Notes: generated by a model not told the origin, from the sequence alone. DNA of 64,000 nt from Acanthaster planci (GCF_001949145.1 NW_019091362.1:3858519-3922518); one strand, 5' to 3'. Positions 1 through 13,200 are shown, counted from the stretch's first letter. Made by a program: numbers and translations.

Positions 1-2146
1 GGACGACGCCTCCATCAAAGCAGTAGTGGGCATACGTCAGTGTTGCACTAATTGAAGGAATCTTAATGCTGCGCGCTGAAATGCTTATCGTGTCATCCAG
101 CTGGCCTGCAATTGTTCCAGGGAGGGGGGGAGGTGCAAGGAGAGAGTGTCTCTGATTCCCCGGTGATAGAGACCTCCAGAATGGCGCAAGATTCTAGCGT
201 TTCCTTCAGGCCCTTCTTTCCCATTCAAATGATACAGACGCTACATATGCAGGCATTATCATCTGCCTTCTAGTACTTGTTATCAAATATCCCGATCAAA
301 ACTTAATGGAATCAACATCTCCCTTGAGCAACCAAGTTGTTCTAAGGATGCCTCTGGTGTAAATTATTTGAGAATTCTGTTTTTTTGTCAAGACTTGCGC
401 CAGTGTGTCCAGGTGGACAAACCAGGCAGGTTTATACACTGATGTACCATGCTGTGATGATTGGTTGAAACTCTCAGAAATCTTGGATGAATTTTTTGCA
501 TAAACGACAATATCAAAAATTCTACACTAAGAATTTTTTAGTGAAAGTGGGCATTGGTTTTTGAAAAAAACAAACCCCTCGTGAAGAGACAGTATTTTAT
601 CTTAATGACAATAAAATAATGAAGCCTGAACATTCATCAACAACACGGATATTCATTAACACCATGAAAACTCACTGCCATTAGCTTAAGTCATGCACAT
701 GCATCCATATGTGTGCCTCTGAACACCAAATAGCTTTGGCACATGCATATGTGTATGCGGAGAATTTTTTTAAGAACAAATCTTTTACATTTTAACCACT
801 TAGTAACAGAGGAGTTGTAAATATTATCTGGCCATCTGTGCACACAACACAGCTGACAGGTTAAAAGTCAAGTGCCTTGACTCCCTTTCCGCTGATTTTT
901 AAACAAGCCAATCCCTTATTAGTTTTGTATGAACATGCAAAATTCTGAGTAGACTGTGGAAAGTGGACCATGTATTGAACCTGACCTTGAAAAAGAGGAG
1001 ATTGTGGTAAGACGTATAGGTCATTCCAGAAATGAGGCGTCCACAAGTGTGACATTTTCGTGTCCCTGTTACATGTACATCTAACCTTTGTTATTTGACA
1101 TGGAAATATCACCGGAATTGTTTTGAAACGATTACTATTTGTTTGGCAGGTAATCTGCATCACTCTTGGAAATTAGAAACTTACAAAATCATATGTCAGA
1201 TGTGACAGGGACATGAACAAAAATGGACCCCCCTAATTTCTGGAATTACCCATGTTGCCAAAAACACTTTTTCAAATGACCCTAGTGAAACAGGATTTGT
1301 GGCGTTTGGCTGTATATTAGAGGTTGTTTGTCAACTGTATCTTGGCCTTTCTGGAAGTGGAAAATTTTGGTCAGAAATTATACCAAATGCAGGTGGCTAT
1401 AGAACAGCTCTGGATAGGAGAAGGAACTATCAGTGAGATAACAACTTGATCAACTGATAATTTCCTGAACTGATGAACTGAAGGCCTCTTATGCTGTAGT
1501 TCACACTTACGTTAAACTCGCATGAACATCTCTGATGATCATCCTAATGATCTGTTTGGCTGAAAGTGACTGGAATTTACATGTGGTAAACCTTTACTTG
1601 AAAGGTGACTGCCATGGGTGTGTGACTACAAGCAACAGCATGCCATCTCAAGATTTATTCAACATTAAAAGACAGACAAGAAGTGATACATTAGTCTAAA
1701 TAAAGACCATGCAATGATCCTGGCAACAGGGTCAATTTAACTATTTATAAAGGAAAAATGGGGGGGTGATATTTGATACTGCAACAGGTGCATAAATTTG
1801 GCAAACTTCCAAGATTAACATCATATACTCATTAAAGATTGCTGACTGGAGAGAAATTTTTATTATCAAGCAGCGGATGCTCTGCAAACTATTTACTGTA
1901 TCGGTAGATGATAGTGCTTATTTTTAATAAATACTTTTCCCCTTCCAGATGTGATGGATATGGCTCACAGACCATGACATTTCTAAAATAAAGTGCTTTA
2001 AAATCAAAAGCGAACCCTAACAGCTGTATTCTATGCACTGTCTGAATGCTATATGCAACGTTATATGAAGCATAACTGACTGAATTGAAAAGACAAGTGT
2101 AGAATCTAGATACTTAAGTTCTTAGAGGGCACTATTACAACTTAAT
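1..2146. other. Noncoding stretch, no gene seen
   Basis: AT-rich sequence with short homopolymer runs (a G run near 122-129, another near 1761-1767). All open frames are short and of mixed composition on both strands. I see no exon with convincing splice signals, no RNA gene and no delimited repeat. Confidence 0.6.
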
Positions 2147-2450
2147 GGTGCTGAGCAAAGATTGCATAATGCTGAAGGCGCAAGATGGACAACTCTGCCC
2201 AAAAGGTGTAATTACCATGGGTGCCATTTGAGCAAGCGATACGCCTGTGCAGTTTACGGTAATGCTTCAGCGCAGGCTCACCAGGTGCACATGCCTACTG
2301 CGGCGCCTGCGCTTTTGCATTAATGAGCATTGCGCAGGCGTATCGTTTGCTCAAATGGCGCCCATGCGATTACAAAGTTTTACATGTATTCACGGTGATG
2401 TTTGCCATCTTGCGCCGCTATGTGGCGCTATACGATCTTTGGTGCTGAGC
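2147..2450. mobile_element. Foldback miniature element with 10-bp target duplication
   Basis: The sequence is a long imperfect palindrome. The left arm (2157 to about 2278) pairs with the right arm (about 2304-2440). The best block is a 36-base stretch from 2216 matching 2333-2368 reversed, with about 3 mismatches; it carries GCGATACGCCTG on the left and CAGGCGTATCGT on the right. The termini read AAAGATTG on the left and, reversed, AAAGATCG on the right. The identical 10-mer GGTGCTGAGC sits immediately outside both ends (2147-2156 and 2441-2450) as a target-site duplication. A 10-bp duplication with very long inverted termini is the pattern of Mutator-like (MULE) nonautonomous elements. There is no transposase. 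An 88-codon open frame over it is a by-product of the palindrome. Superfamily assignment is inference. Confidence 0.75.
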
Positions 2451-2773
2451 CCTGTTTTCCTTAACAAATTGGTGGCGCTCTTCAAAACCATGCCTATTCC
2501 AAAAGTTACATGAAGTCTCCATTTTGATGCAAGAATGCTGGTGTATTTTTCACCTTTTTAGTCTGGCATGTTACCCAATCTGGGTGAGTAAACCCTTGTT
2601 AATAGTTCATTATCACTGCTGTGTTAAAACTTTGAGGGATAAGTGATTGGTTATTCTTACTGTATTTGTCATCCAAAGTTTCATGTGTATTTTTCGATTA
2701 TTGTCACATGGTCGGGACTATTTGTTAATTTTTTTACTGATTACTGATGTGATCCTTTATTGTATTTCAACAT

Positions 2774-2805
2774 AAAGCAAAGCAAAGCAAAGCAAGGAAA
2801 GCAAA
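2774..2805. repeat. (AAAGC)n microsatellite
   Basis: About four to five tandem AAAGC units decaying into AAGGAAAGCAAA. Confidence 0.85.
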
Positions 2806-3910
2806 TACCAGCCAAGTCAAAGCCAAAACCTAAAGCTTAAAGACAAAGAACGGCAGAGAGGAATAGACAGAAAGAACTGGAAAGGAAGAATAAACCACGG
2901 CTTTATCGGCCAAGAGTAACACAGGAAATAAGTTTCACTTGTGAAATTAAAACCCAACCAGCTACCACCCGTTCTATACAAGAACAAATTTAGTCGTAAG
3001 GTAGCTAATACAAATTTTCATGCACAAATTACTGGACAGAAATACTAAGAAGATAAGTACACATTTCCAATTTATGAAAGTGAAACTATCATGGTACATG
3101 TATATCTTCCCTCGTCCAAAAGTTTTAAGATCCAACTCTTCCTACATTAGGACTTATTACAACAACCTACATGTAGATCCTTTTGGCAATGGCTAAACAT
3201 TTTTTTCTCCCTCATGTACATGCATTAATCATTAATCTGCATGTGATGCTTGTAAAATATTTGGACCAATGAGAAATACCATGCATGTAATTTGACTAAT
3301 TCACGAATTTAGAATAACTGGTGAGCTTGACTATAATCTTATTATATACACTGTACATGCATCAGAGTGTACTTAACAAATGTTTTTTTCATCCTCACAA
3401 CTCAATCTCAGCTTTCCGAACAAATCAACACTTTTTTGGGCAATCCAGCAGGAGTTGGTTACAAATGGTATCCTTCATGTTTTGTTTTACATGCTCAAAT
3501 GTATCTTGGTGCATTGAATGTCATTGAAGGTGTAGCCTGAAAAATGAATTTAATGAAAAAAAGGGCATGTGGCAAAAAGCACAAGCAGCTCACTGAAAAA
3601 CTTACAGGCGTACAGTTTATGGTAATTTTCTCTGAGAGATTTGTCATCGTTTTCCAAACCAAACATCATTTCTCGAACCGAACCGTTTTGGCTAGCTGTC
3701 AGTAGCGCAAAGCAAAAGAATACGTCCAAGAGAATCTTGCATGACCAACAAAGCACCAAATAATGGCTTTACTTCTACATGTAAATCCAAAATGCCATTT
3801 TAAAAGTAACAGGACACTGACCAAGGCTGATGTTTCTGCAAACTCTGGCTGCTTACATACATGTACATGTGAGTAGTAGGCAACATGAGAGGTCTGTATC
3901 GTTAAAATGA

Positions 3911-3942
3911 TTTAAGTAGGTCGCAATTTAAGTAGGTCACAA
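3911..3942. repeat. 16-bp tandem duplication
   Basis: TTTAAGTAGGTCGCAA is followed directly by TTTAAGTAGGTCACAA, one mismatch apart. Confidence 0.85.
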
Positions 3943-4615
3943 TTCCAGTGCCGCTCATTTTTCAGTTCTCGTCTTCTTTTTCTCATGACAAGCTCATCTG
4001 TTTTTCTTCCTCTGGCGTGCATTTGAATTGGCAATTCACATACTCGCCACAGGCAGGGAGCACAGACACAGGTCCCCACTGGGAGGGCAGAAGACAGATC
4101 TTCTTGGGACAAACATCTCGGCGACCTTTGCCTGACCCCGCCATAAGTCTGCAAAAGGGGATTTATTTGTGCTGCTTTAGGGGATTTGGAGCAGGCCACA
4201 GTGCTTTCCATGATTTTTTGTTCAAAGCAGCTCGGCTGACATCAGTTCCCGAGGAGGGATTCTATTTATGGTTGGTTGGAGATGGGAAAAAAGAGGAACA
4301 CCTGCAACTTTGGCGTATACAGTAGTCAGTTTGAATTCTCAGTGGGGGGGGTCAGGAGTTTTGTGTTGATGGATTTCTTAATGTTTCCTCAGCATTTACC
4401 TGGGATGTGAGAGAGAATACTGATCTCACAGTAGTCATTTGGATAACTGGGTTGGGAGGGGAAGTGTCCTGGTGCATTTGTCTACAATCAGTTGAACCCT
4501 GGAGATAGGGTCATGAATTACATGTACATGTAATTAGTTAATCAAACTGATGGCGATCTAAAAATACACTCAGAGACTATGGCCCACATAAATTTATTCC
4601 ACTTGTTTTTGTATT

Positions 4616-4634
4616 TTGGGTTGGGTTGGGTTGG
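4616..4634. repeat. (TTGGG)n short tandem repeat
   Basis: Nearly four TTGGG units in tandem. The unit resembles telomere-type G/T repeats, but the array is far too short to be telomeric. Confidence 0.8.
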
Positions 4635-4752
4635 CAAAAATATGATTGCGGCATAAAACAAGCAGACCATACAGCGATTTTCTGTTGAGGATAACAATTC
4701 AGTCTTGATCTTTGCCTTAAAATGAAAAAAGGAATGAGCATTTCTTGGGCGA

Positions 4753-4800
4753 CTCACAATACAGTGTGCCACCAAGAGGTTGCCAGGAAAAAGACCATTT
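4753..4800 (+). repeat. Dispersed repeat, copy A
   Basis: This 48-base stretch matches 59372-59420 in the same orientation at roughly three quarters identity. The shared core is CACAAT(A/G)CAGTG(T/C)GCCA(C/A)CAAGAGG. It is too short to classify. Confidence 0.45.
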
Positions 4801-6897
4801 GTCACGGTGCATTATGGGAAATGGTCAACAAATTGTATTTGGTGGCCGAGTGTGAGGGAACTTAAATTCCCAAGATCTGTTTGTCAGGGAAGAGCACCGG
4901 CAAGTGAGGAAAAGTTTTAATTAATCCATTGCATGATTATAAAAAATTGTAATTATTATATTTATTATTATTATACAAAATTGTAAGAAATATCTCGTAA
5001 TATATGTACGTGTACCTCCCGGTTGTGCCTATTGTGTACGAGTCTGAGAAACTTTTGCAGCTCAATTCATGAAGACCCACCTTATGCACATGATAAGCCC
5101 TCTGTTTCTAAAGCAACAGAAGTTGAGTGATTTTGCAGAAACTCACTTGTCTTATTTGGTTATCAAACAGATACATTTCAGAAATACGTTCACAGACAAA
5201 AGCCAGATAATTTACCTGAAATGTTACATGATCCCAGGTATCTCAGAAAAAATACCAGGAGAACTATCAATTATTGTCATAAAAACCTCAAGCCTTCACT
5301 TGTTTTGATAGATAACTAATTAATGAAATTTGGCGTGCACAAAATTGCTAAATACTATGATACGGGTACTTACATGTGGTATACATGGACGCACAGTACG
5401 TGATCCCAATGCACGGAAAAAAATTCATTGTATAGGTATACACGTACATATGTGTATGTACATCTTACAGGCAGACTGAAAAAGATTCCGAGGACATATT
5501 AAGATTTGTTCACCACAAGTTAGTTACCGGGACCTACATATTGAAATCAATGATTTAAACAAAATGTTTTGTTACTGCACATAAAACAACAACAAACAAA
5601 ATAAAATAGATCCAACCAAAGTGGAAAAGAAAATCTCAGATAAACACACTGGCTCAAATTGGATAATTTACTTAAAATATAAAGAGATAAATGTATAAAG
5701 ATATTGGCATCCACGCTATGGTACTTTTGTATGTACGCTAATTAATTCATGCTTCATTACGTACATGTACTCTTAAGTCTTCACATATAGAAAAGAGAAA
5801 CAAATTATTTGAACACTTCCACTGCTGTCAATGTTTTTAATGGCCACTTTTGTCATTATGCATGCAGGCAAATACATGTAGCATATATGGCCATTCGGCA
5901 GACTTGATTGAGCCAAAAGCAAAACCTGGGTGGTTAATCCCTATGGTAAGAAAAATGAATTTTATTCTCCGGCCATGATTCATTAAAACAAAGTAATGCA
6001 GGTGATAACCAACCCAGCTTAGGGTACCCTAGGGGAAAGAGGAGATATAAAGCACACACACACAAATGCACACACAAATACAACAGAGAACGTCTGCCTT
6101 CTTTTGTTGTTAATGACCACTTAGGTTACTGAGTCTGGGCAGCCACTTCAAATGGCATGTTAGATTAAAATTTTAGAAGTTACTGGCAATCTTTACAGAC
6201 AGATAATTCCAGACTACATTTTACGTAAGCACGTGCAGTTTACATACATGTAATTTGCCACAAGTCTACGGGCAAAAATTTGTTTTTCACTTTTGAAAAC
6301 CTAAAAAAAAAGTTACAATTCCACTTCAATTCTCCTATAGAAATAACAAGTGCATTAACATTTACATGAGTAATACCAACTGAGTGCTTTGAAAAGAATT
6401 TGACTCCGACAACAATGGAATGGGACCAATTGGTGATGTTTTAATCACAATTTGCCGTCATGAATTCCTGGTGTTCCCCTTTTTCCCAGACATCTGACAA
6501 ACTGTGTCATGCTTCACCAGTAGTGCCAACTTAGTCTAGAGAGTCTTGAGGAAGTCCTCAAAACGCCCAGAAATTTTGTCGCCATTTCCATGTAGAAAGG
6601 AAGTCATCAAGACTACTTTGAGAAATTTCAGTCAATGATTAACCAGCAATCTGTAAAACTGTTTCCAAAAAATGAATCCATGATGACAATCAATCATGTG
6701 CTGTTAATTTTTCGCACCAAATTACAGTTAAACCCAGGCTTCAGTGTCTGATTTGGAGACAGGAAGTCATTTATAAATTTCTAGTGAGACTTATTTTTGA
6801 TGTTATGTGAAACATTCAAGTGTATATTGTGGTATTCAGTTAAAAGGTCTGTGGTCATTGTGGAGGTCATTTATGACCACTGCTGACTTCAGAGAGT

Positions 6898-7286
6898 GCT
6901 GAGCAGCCAATAAGCCATTTGCGAGTTAAATTTGAATAAAATCTGGTACACTGAGTTATCTGATTCCACATAAACACAACAATTTGAATTCCCCAGACTA
7001 AAGACACTGTTGCTATATCTTGTGATTTGGGCAAGCTTTTGCATAGCGACCCCCATCTCTGGAATGGACTGGTTCCTTTATGCCCTTCTTATCCATTGAA
7101 AACAGTGTATTGTTGCAAGGCGTCTCTTATGTAACTAAGGAAAAGCTTGCCCCGAATCAAGAGGTATAGCAACAGTGGGTTTAGTATGGAGAATTCAAGT
7201 TGTTTTGTTCACGTGAATTTAAAGAACTCAGTGTGTCAGATTTGGGTCAAAGTTACCTCGCAAAAGGCTTGTGTGCTTGGCCAATT
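6898..7286. mobile_element. Large inverted repeat (foldback element)
   Basis: Arms of about 145 bases (6898-7042 and 7139-7286) pair around a loop of about 95 bases. Matching blocks, left arm given reversed, are CAACAGTGTCTTTAG against CAACAGTGGGTTTAG, GGGGAATTCAAATTG against GGAGAATTCAAGTTG, and CTCAGTGTACCAGATTT against CTCAGTGTGTCAGATTT. Similarity fades near GGCTTATTGGC / GGCTTGTGTGC. I could not find a target-site duplication, so the ends are approximate. The loop (7044-7131) translates to a short peptide with PHLWNGL, a phrase resembling the PxLWNSLP motif at the C-terminus of many non-LTR reverse transcriptases. That hint is weak. Confidence 0.65.
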
Positions 7287-8441
7287 TGCTTTCTCAATGA
7301 AAATCAGCTGGAAACACGTTCTTTTTTAAACAACGCCAAGACATATCTGTGCCAGTGCATCTTGTACCAATTCCACATGTTCATGAACAACCTGTTCTGG
7401 CTATAACTATACACAGTGGACACAAAAATGCATGCGCCAGACTCTTATGAAATCAGTTGCATTTGATTGCCTTCTCATCAAAACCCGTACACCGGATGAC
7501 GGTAGCTGTCAATCTCAAAACCTGTCCGTTCTTCCATATACTAATATTTGTTCTCAAGAACACTTAAAGTGGCTGGCTGGATGCGTATGGTCAACTAGCA
7601 TGAGTTTCTTCACTTCATATGCAACAGCCCCCTCACTGGCGGAAAATGGAAAGGCTTGAATGATAACTGGACACCACAGCTGAATGCTGCTGTGTGCACA
7701 GCACCCACATGAATACGCGATGGATTTCCTCAAAATACTTGTGTGCTCCATAACAACAAACAAACACACAAACGACCATATGGATGTACTCTGTGCGCTG
7801 TCCAATAGGAGATCACTACTTGGCACAAACTGCAGACTTCACTTCCAAAATGTCAAATCACCTTTGCATATACATTACATGTGCATGTAACTTAACCATT
7901 CGTAGCTTCTTTTGGAAAAGACATTTTCTGCATATATGTATACCACACTGTTGTCAATCCCCTACAGCACGTTAAATGTCATGCAGGAAAAGCACCTGTC
8001 CTACATGTATTTAATGAACAGTGGATTTTTTTTTCAATCATTGAGTACATGTACAATATTTCAGCATACATGTACACACACAGTGTGCATGACCAATTCC
8101 CTGGCAAGGCCAATTTGTGACTATCTTTCAATACCTGAGGATTCTTAGGACTAGAAGTTCTTCAAATATCAGTCAATAAACACACGACGGCAGTCATCTG
8201 GTTAGCTGCACACTGTCAACGCACATCCACTCCGTGCTTTTGAGCACGTACACCATTTTGATCAAAGACTATTAATTGTTATGTGACTTTTTGCGCCCTA
8301 CCTATCTCCTCATTTCCTGTCTATTTGTGGGAGCTGTGAAGGCTCTCCTGTTGGTCATGAAGAAAATGGCCAAGAGTGTCTTCTTTCCTTGTAGTGCCTT
8401 CTGCAATTTATGATCTCTGTAACACCACTGCCTGTTTTGAA
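7287..8441. other. Noncoding stretch, no gene seen
   Basis: Several overlapping 60-90 codon frames exist on both strands (7432-8148), with no splice support and no recognisable domain. ACATGT words are frequent. Confidence 0.5.
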
Positions 8442-8610
8442 GTGTCGTAGTCAAGTCCATCATTAGACTTTTCCCAAGACCACACACAAGACCATGAACA
8501 AATAACAGGCTGAACGAAGACAGTAGCTTGTGGTTCATATTCAGACTGGAAGTCTTGTGATGGTCTTGTGGGATCTTGCGACTGGTCTTAAGAAGTCTTG
8601 ACTACAACAC
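8442..8610. mobile_element. Inverted-repeat element, GTGTYGTAGTCAAG family
   Basis: The left arm 8442-8495 (GTGTCGTAGTCAAGTCC...AAGACCAT) pairs with the right arm 8560-8610 (ATGGTCTTGTG...AGTCTTGACTACAACAC) around a 64-base loop. The terminal word GTGT(C/T)GTAGTCAAG recurs at 8918-9252 and as single ends near 25559 and 18872, so this is one member of a small family here. No clear target duplication was found. Confidence 0.65.
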
Positions 8611-8917
8611 TTGTCTTAATGAATGCGGTCACAGAGTGCTGAACCTGCCTATCCCTATTACAGTGATGGAGATTGATAGGAAGAAATGGTTGGTGACACA
8701 TGGCATCTACATGTATGTGCAGTCTCTCGCATCAGAGCACCAGACGGAGCTGCGGACCGTAAACAGCTTGACCCTTTGTGGTAAAAATCCCCCTCCCCCA
8801 AAAAAAGAGGAATAAAAAGACTGTTGTTGAACAATAGCATTTCTCCTGTAGATACCTTTCATCATGTAAAAATATTATGAATTTGTGTATTGACACAATG
8901 TAATTAGTCATGTATAC

Positions 8918-9252
8918 CAGCGTTGTGGTTGAGTACTTTTGACTACCAAGGTCAGAGCCAAATATTGAACTGGTTAGGAAAGAACAAAGCTGAACAACAT
9001 GGATACTGAATGTGACATGCACAAAAAGGTAAGATTACAAATAAATTAAAGACATTAGACTCCCCCAGTTTTGTACAAATTAAGTTTCAAAGAGATACCT
9101 ACTCAAGAAGTGCATGTACACCATACTTTTATCGTAAAAATCTTAATTTTGAACAGTGATGGACTCAAGAGGTAATAGTTTATAATCTTACCTCTGTGTT
9201 CTAATTTGTCAGAAAATTTGGCGCGTTAAAAAGTATTTGACTACAACACTGT
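8918..9252. mobile_element. Second element of the GTAGTCAAG inverted-repeat family
   Basis: The left end CAGCGTTGTGGTTGAGTAC and the reversed right end CAGTGTTGTAGTCAAATAC match at about 14 of 19 positions, 335 bases apart. The inner sequence is weakly palindromic. The termini resemble those of the neighbour at 8442-8610. No target duplication could be fixed. Confidence 0.45.
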
Positions 9253-9684
9253 TGTACACTTCATAACATTGCTATTGCTAATCGCAAGTTAGACAAGCAG
9301 GATAGTCACACCAAACAAGTCATGGTCCCCACAGAAAGATCCATCAAAGGGAGGGGCAGGAGTGATCAAAGTGGTTTGGAAACAGAGGGAATGGAAAGGA
9401 AACAAAACTCCCTTAAAATGGAGATGGGAACTAAAACTCCAAAGGGTCCTAAATCAGAGGTTTTTCAAAAAATTAATACTAAAATACCCACATGAATATC
9501 AACACTGAATTTCAACAAGATACGTTGTTGGCAACAAAAGAATTTAGCAAAAAGAAAACAAGTTCAGAAAGAAAGCTTGAAATTCTGATAATCACCTTTG
9601 TGGTGTGTCCCCAGGGGACCAGCTTCCTGACCTGTCAATAGACAAACCACATGCCCCACCTGTTGGGGTGTAGCTTTCGTACTC

Positions 9685-9685
9685 N
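9685..9685. other. Ambiguous base N
   Basis: The only undetermined base in the window, within CGTACTCNTACTCGACG. Confidence 0.99.
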
Positions 9686-10210
9686 TACTCGACGTACTGA
9701 CCGACAATCTTCCTACGTATGTTATGCAGGCTTTGTCTTTTCAACAACTTTATGTATGAATTCGGAAAGGCCCCCTACTCCAGAAGAAAATAAAAGATGT
9801 CCTCAATCAGTTGGTATGTTTTAGCACAATCCAGCAAGATTTTGGCTGACATAAAATAGCATTTCTTGAAGAACAGAGTCTGTAGCAACATACGCTTCTG
9901 AGGACGAATGCAGAAAGTACAGAATTACAATGCTACTTAGTCAAGAACAAGTGTCACTCTGATGGGGCAGCTGCAGTGTTCATGGGACTGTTGATTCCAT
10001 ATACACTGGTAAATGACGAGTCTGAGGAGATTGTCCGCTGTAATTGCTCGTTGTCCTTCAACTTTCCAGCGATGTACTCTTTCTCACCCGACTCGAAGGG
10101 CCCACACAGAGCTGGCCTGGAAAAACACTGAAGGACGCAATTTGCACGCAATTTGCTCGGCTGTCCAAAGAAGATGGAACCACCAGATGTGATGCGGAAA
10201 AAGCGGGAAA

Positions 10211-10221
10211 GAGAGAGAGAG
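10211..10221. repeat. (GA)n microsatellite
   Basis: Five and a half GA units. Confidence 0.8.
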
Positions 10222-13200
10222 CAAATAAGCCTCCTCAGTGAACCTTAATTACTGGTCTGAGTGGTCCGATAACTGAAATTAGCTGGAAAGCAACCTGCTC
10301 ACTCACAAAATCTGTTTGGCTAAATCTATGATGTTCCCCACAGACCAGCAAAAGTTGTGTGGTTTGCAACAACAGCTCACAGCCAGCTGATGGTCCAATC
10401 TTCGTGCACACACAGGAAACACTAGTACAGACATGTCCTGTCCCACCACAACAAACAAGTCCGACTTCAGTCTCGGGTTACCTGTCCACAAACGGAAGTT
10501 CCCACGACAATATGGCGTAGAGAAAAAGAGAGAAAATTCTGTGCGAAGACTGGCTCGGGAATTAAAAAGAAACGAGAAAGATGGTTCACGACAGCAGACT
10601 GAAGCCAGCAAGCAGGGCAGGTCAGTAGAGCAATCAACGGGAATTCCTTTCCGCGCCGGCGACAAGAGTGCCTAAATATGTATCACACCGGCCACTACAA
10701 GCATAATTTCAGTAAGATCCCACATCTGGCGTGCATTATAAACGTGTGCTACACTATAAACACAGACACACACATGCATACAGCCCCTGATGACGGCCAC
10801 ATGTACGTGCTCATTAGCAATGCAGCATCACACATCATCAACTCTACCTCTCCTTGGCATCATCCCCATCATCCAGTGCCTGACGTCACTTGGACACCCT
10901 CTGGAGGGATGAAGAATGAAAGGAAGAGGGGGGGTGGACAGATAAGGGATCCTTACAAAGTAATGCACGGTACGACAGGTCCCTGCCCAAAGAAATTTCA
11001 CAGAATGAGAAAAAATCCTTCCCCATGAAGCTCAGATTCCAAATTTGTTCTGTGAGCCCAAAATGACCCACTTGCTTTTAATAGTTCTCAGGTATTTTTT
11101 TGTCTTTTCTTTCTTGGGGGGGTGCTTTTACTTTTGTCCAATTTTCTCTTGCTATGATCCACAGGTGTACAATGTACATGCTTGGCAAATTGTGTAAGAC
11201 TGCAATTGAGGGTTGGAAAGGACAGTGTTCACTGTGTCAATTAATGCAATGTCATTGATGTACAGGGCTCCATAAGTACTTCAGATGTGGAAACTATACA
11301 TTATAGGTAACGTAATGCAAACTTGGAGATGTCAAAGAAATACAGTCACATACATACATCTTTACTCTTATGTTTATTGTATGCAGTGACTACTCACAAG
11401 TGTTTTTTTAGTTTTTGTGATAGCATTTACAACAAACAAGCAATGAAATTTCAATTTTTGCAAATTCGAAATTTGCGAAACCCACTTGCTACAAAAGAAA
11501 AAAACCCCAGTTTTCAGGTAATCTAAAACAAAAGAAAAAAATACTCCAAAAATGAAAGAAGGAAAACAAAAAAAACTATCACAGGGAATGAGTACAGCTT
11601 CATGTACAACACATGCTTACAACTTGTGATTGAGGCACAAATGAATTCTGCGGAGGTTTTGATAAATGGGATTGCAACCATTTTACAAACGAATATAATT
11701 GCCCGATACACTGAGACTGTTTGATACATGTACATGTACAAACCAACAAGTGGTTTCTTCCTTGCCTCAGTGAGTAACAACTCCTCCTCAAGACTTTCAT
11801 GATAGCCCCATTAAACGTGATTAACAAGTGTTCCATTCTCAGGTTGTCTGATGTAGTGCATGTAGCAGAAAAATGTTCAGTGCCCACACTAACCAGGCAC
11901 TTCCAGACCTGACAAATTGAGGGTCTAACATTGAAATCAACAGAGCATATGCAGCAAGTTTTACACAGCCTGAGTTGCGTAAACTTCATTTATGCAATGT
12001 AGCGTACTTGTTCTACAGCTAAGTGCATTTATTCAACCTACAGGTGTCCCGTCTTATTACTGTGACTTCATATCATTTCTCACGGGCCCTATTTTTGGCT
12101 CGCAACTGAGGGGTAAAAAAAAAGGAGCTACCCTATCTGCATTTTCCATCTATTCACTAAAAATCAAAGAAAATTAGAAAATCTTGCCAAATTGAGGAGG
12201 GGGGAAAGAAAGCTGACAATGATGTCTGATATTAATGCAATGCTATGACCTTTTGAGCTTAATTTTTTTTCTTTGGCGCAAAATGTGTCTGTACATGTTC
12301 ACACGATTTCCACATTATTACATGATGAATGCACTTTACACTGCATGGAACAGTGCAGTATTGGACCATGATGCACTGGGGGTGAATATCTTTTCAACTA
12401 CGTGTACATGCAAGTCCCAAGTCCTTGAAGCACTCAATTTTTGGCAGCAGATGGGTATTTGAAGTTACAATATATAAGTCGGCATTCATCATGCTAATTC
12501 TTAAAGTAGGAAAACAAAAACTGGTATTCTTAACTCCAAATCTGAAATTTGTTCCACTGTAAAATTCTTGCCATTAGACCCAAGTGGATCTAAGATGTTT
12601 CAGGAGAAGCGTTTGGAATTAGCAAGTGGAACAAAGGATGAAGCAGGCCCTGACCTCGAACGTTGATGTGGGGGCACTGTACACATGCCACTGAATGGGA
12701 AAACTTCTACTAATTGGCTACGCAAGACAACCTCAAAAGAGGGAGATGGGATGGTTCCATGGCTACATCCCTCTGGTCAAAATGTGGGACATGGGGAAAT
12801 ATAGGCATGCTCGTACCCCTCCCCCCCTGGAACTTATGCCTACAATGACTGGCACACTGTATGCCAAAGTGTACATGTACATGTATATCACTGAACATTA
12901 TGCATGTACATGATATCTGCAGTTACAGTAGGAATAAACTTTTTCGTTCAATGAAGGCTTGTCTGTGGTGATTATTCAGCCACCGTACTTGGCATCCCTA
13001 GCAATGGTTAACTACCCTAACTTATCTTAATTTGAGGTGTCTTCCAGAGTGTCATGCACACACAAACTATTCACGAGTGGTCTATCACACGCCACATTCA
13101 TCCTATTCTGTCGTCATTCAATTTGCTAGATACACGTAATTTATTGCAACTGAATACTGAAAGGGGGGGGGGGTTGTGGAGGTAACGGCTGCAAACTGAT

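Larger units (their letters stand above)
2451..6897. other. Noncoding stretch with minor repeats
   Basis: No gene seen. It contains the 16-bp duplication at 3911-3942, the TTGGG run at 4616-4634, a dispersed repeat copy at 4753-4800 and CA-rich sequence near 6051-6085. The frames at 3912-4325 overlap on both strands and neither looks like a known protein. Confidence 0.55.

Noticed and set aside
2247-2513. 88-codon frame over the 2157-2440 palindrome
   Set aside because: Its sequence is forced by the inverted repeat.
4616-4634. Interstitial telomere-like repeat
   Set aside because: Unit TTGGG is not TTAGGG and fewer than four copies are present.
10303-10675. Open frames on both strands in a GC-richer patch
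   Set aside because: Neither strand gives a recognisable protein, and the openness of both suggests composition rather than coding.
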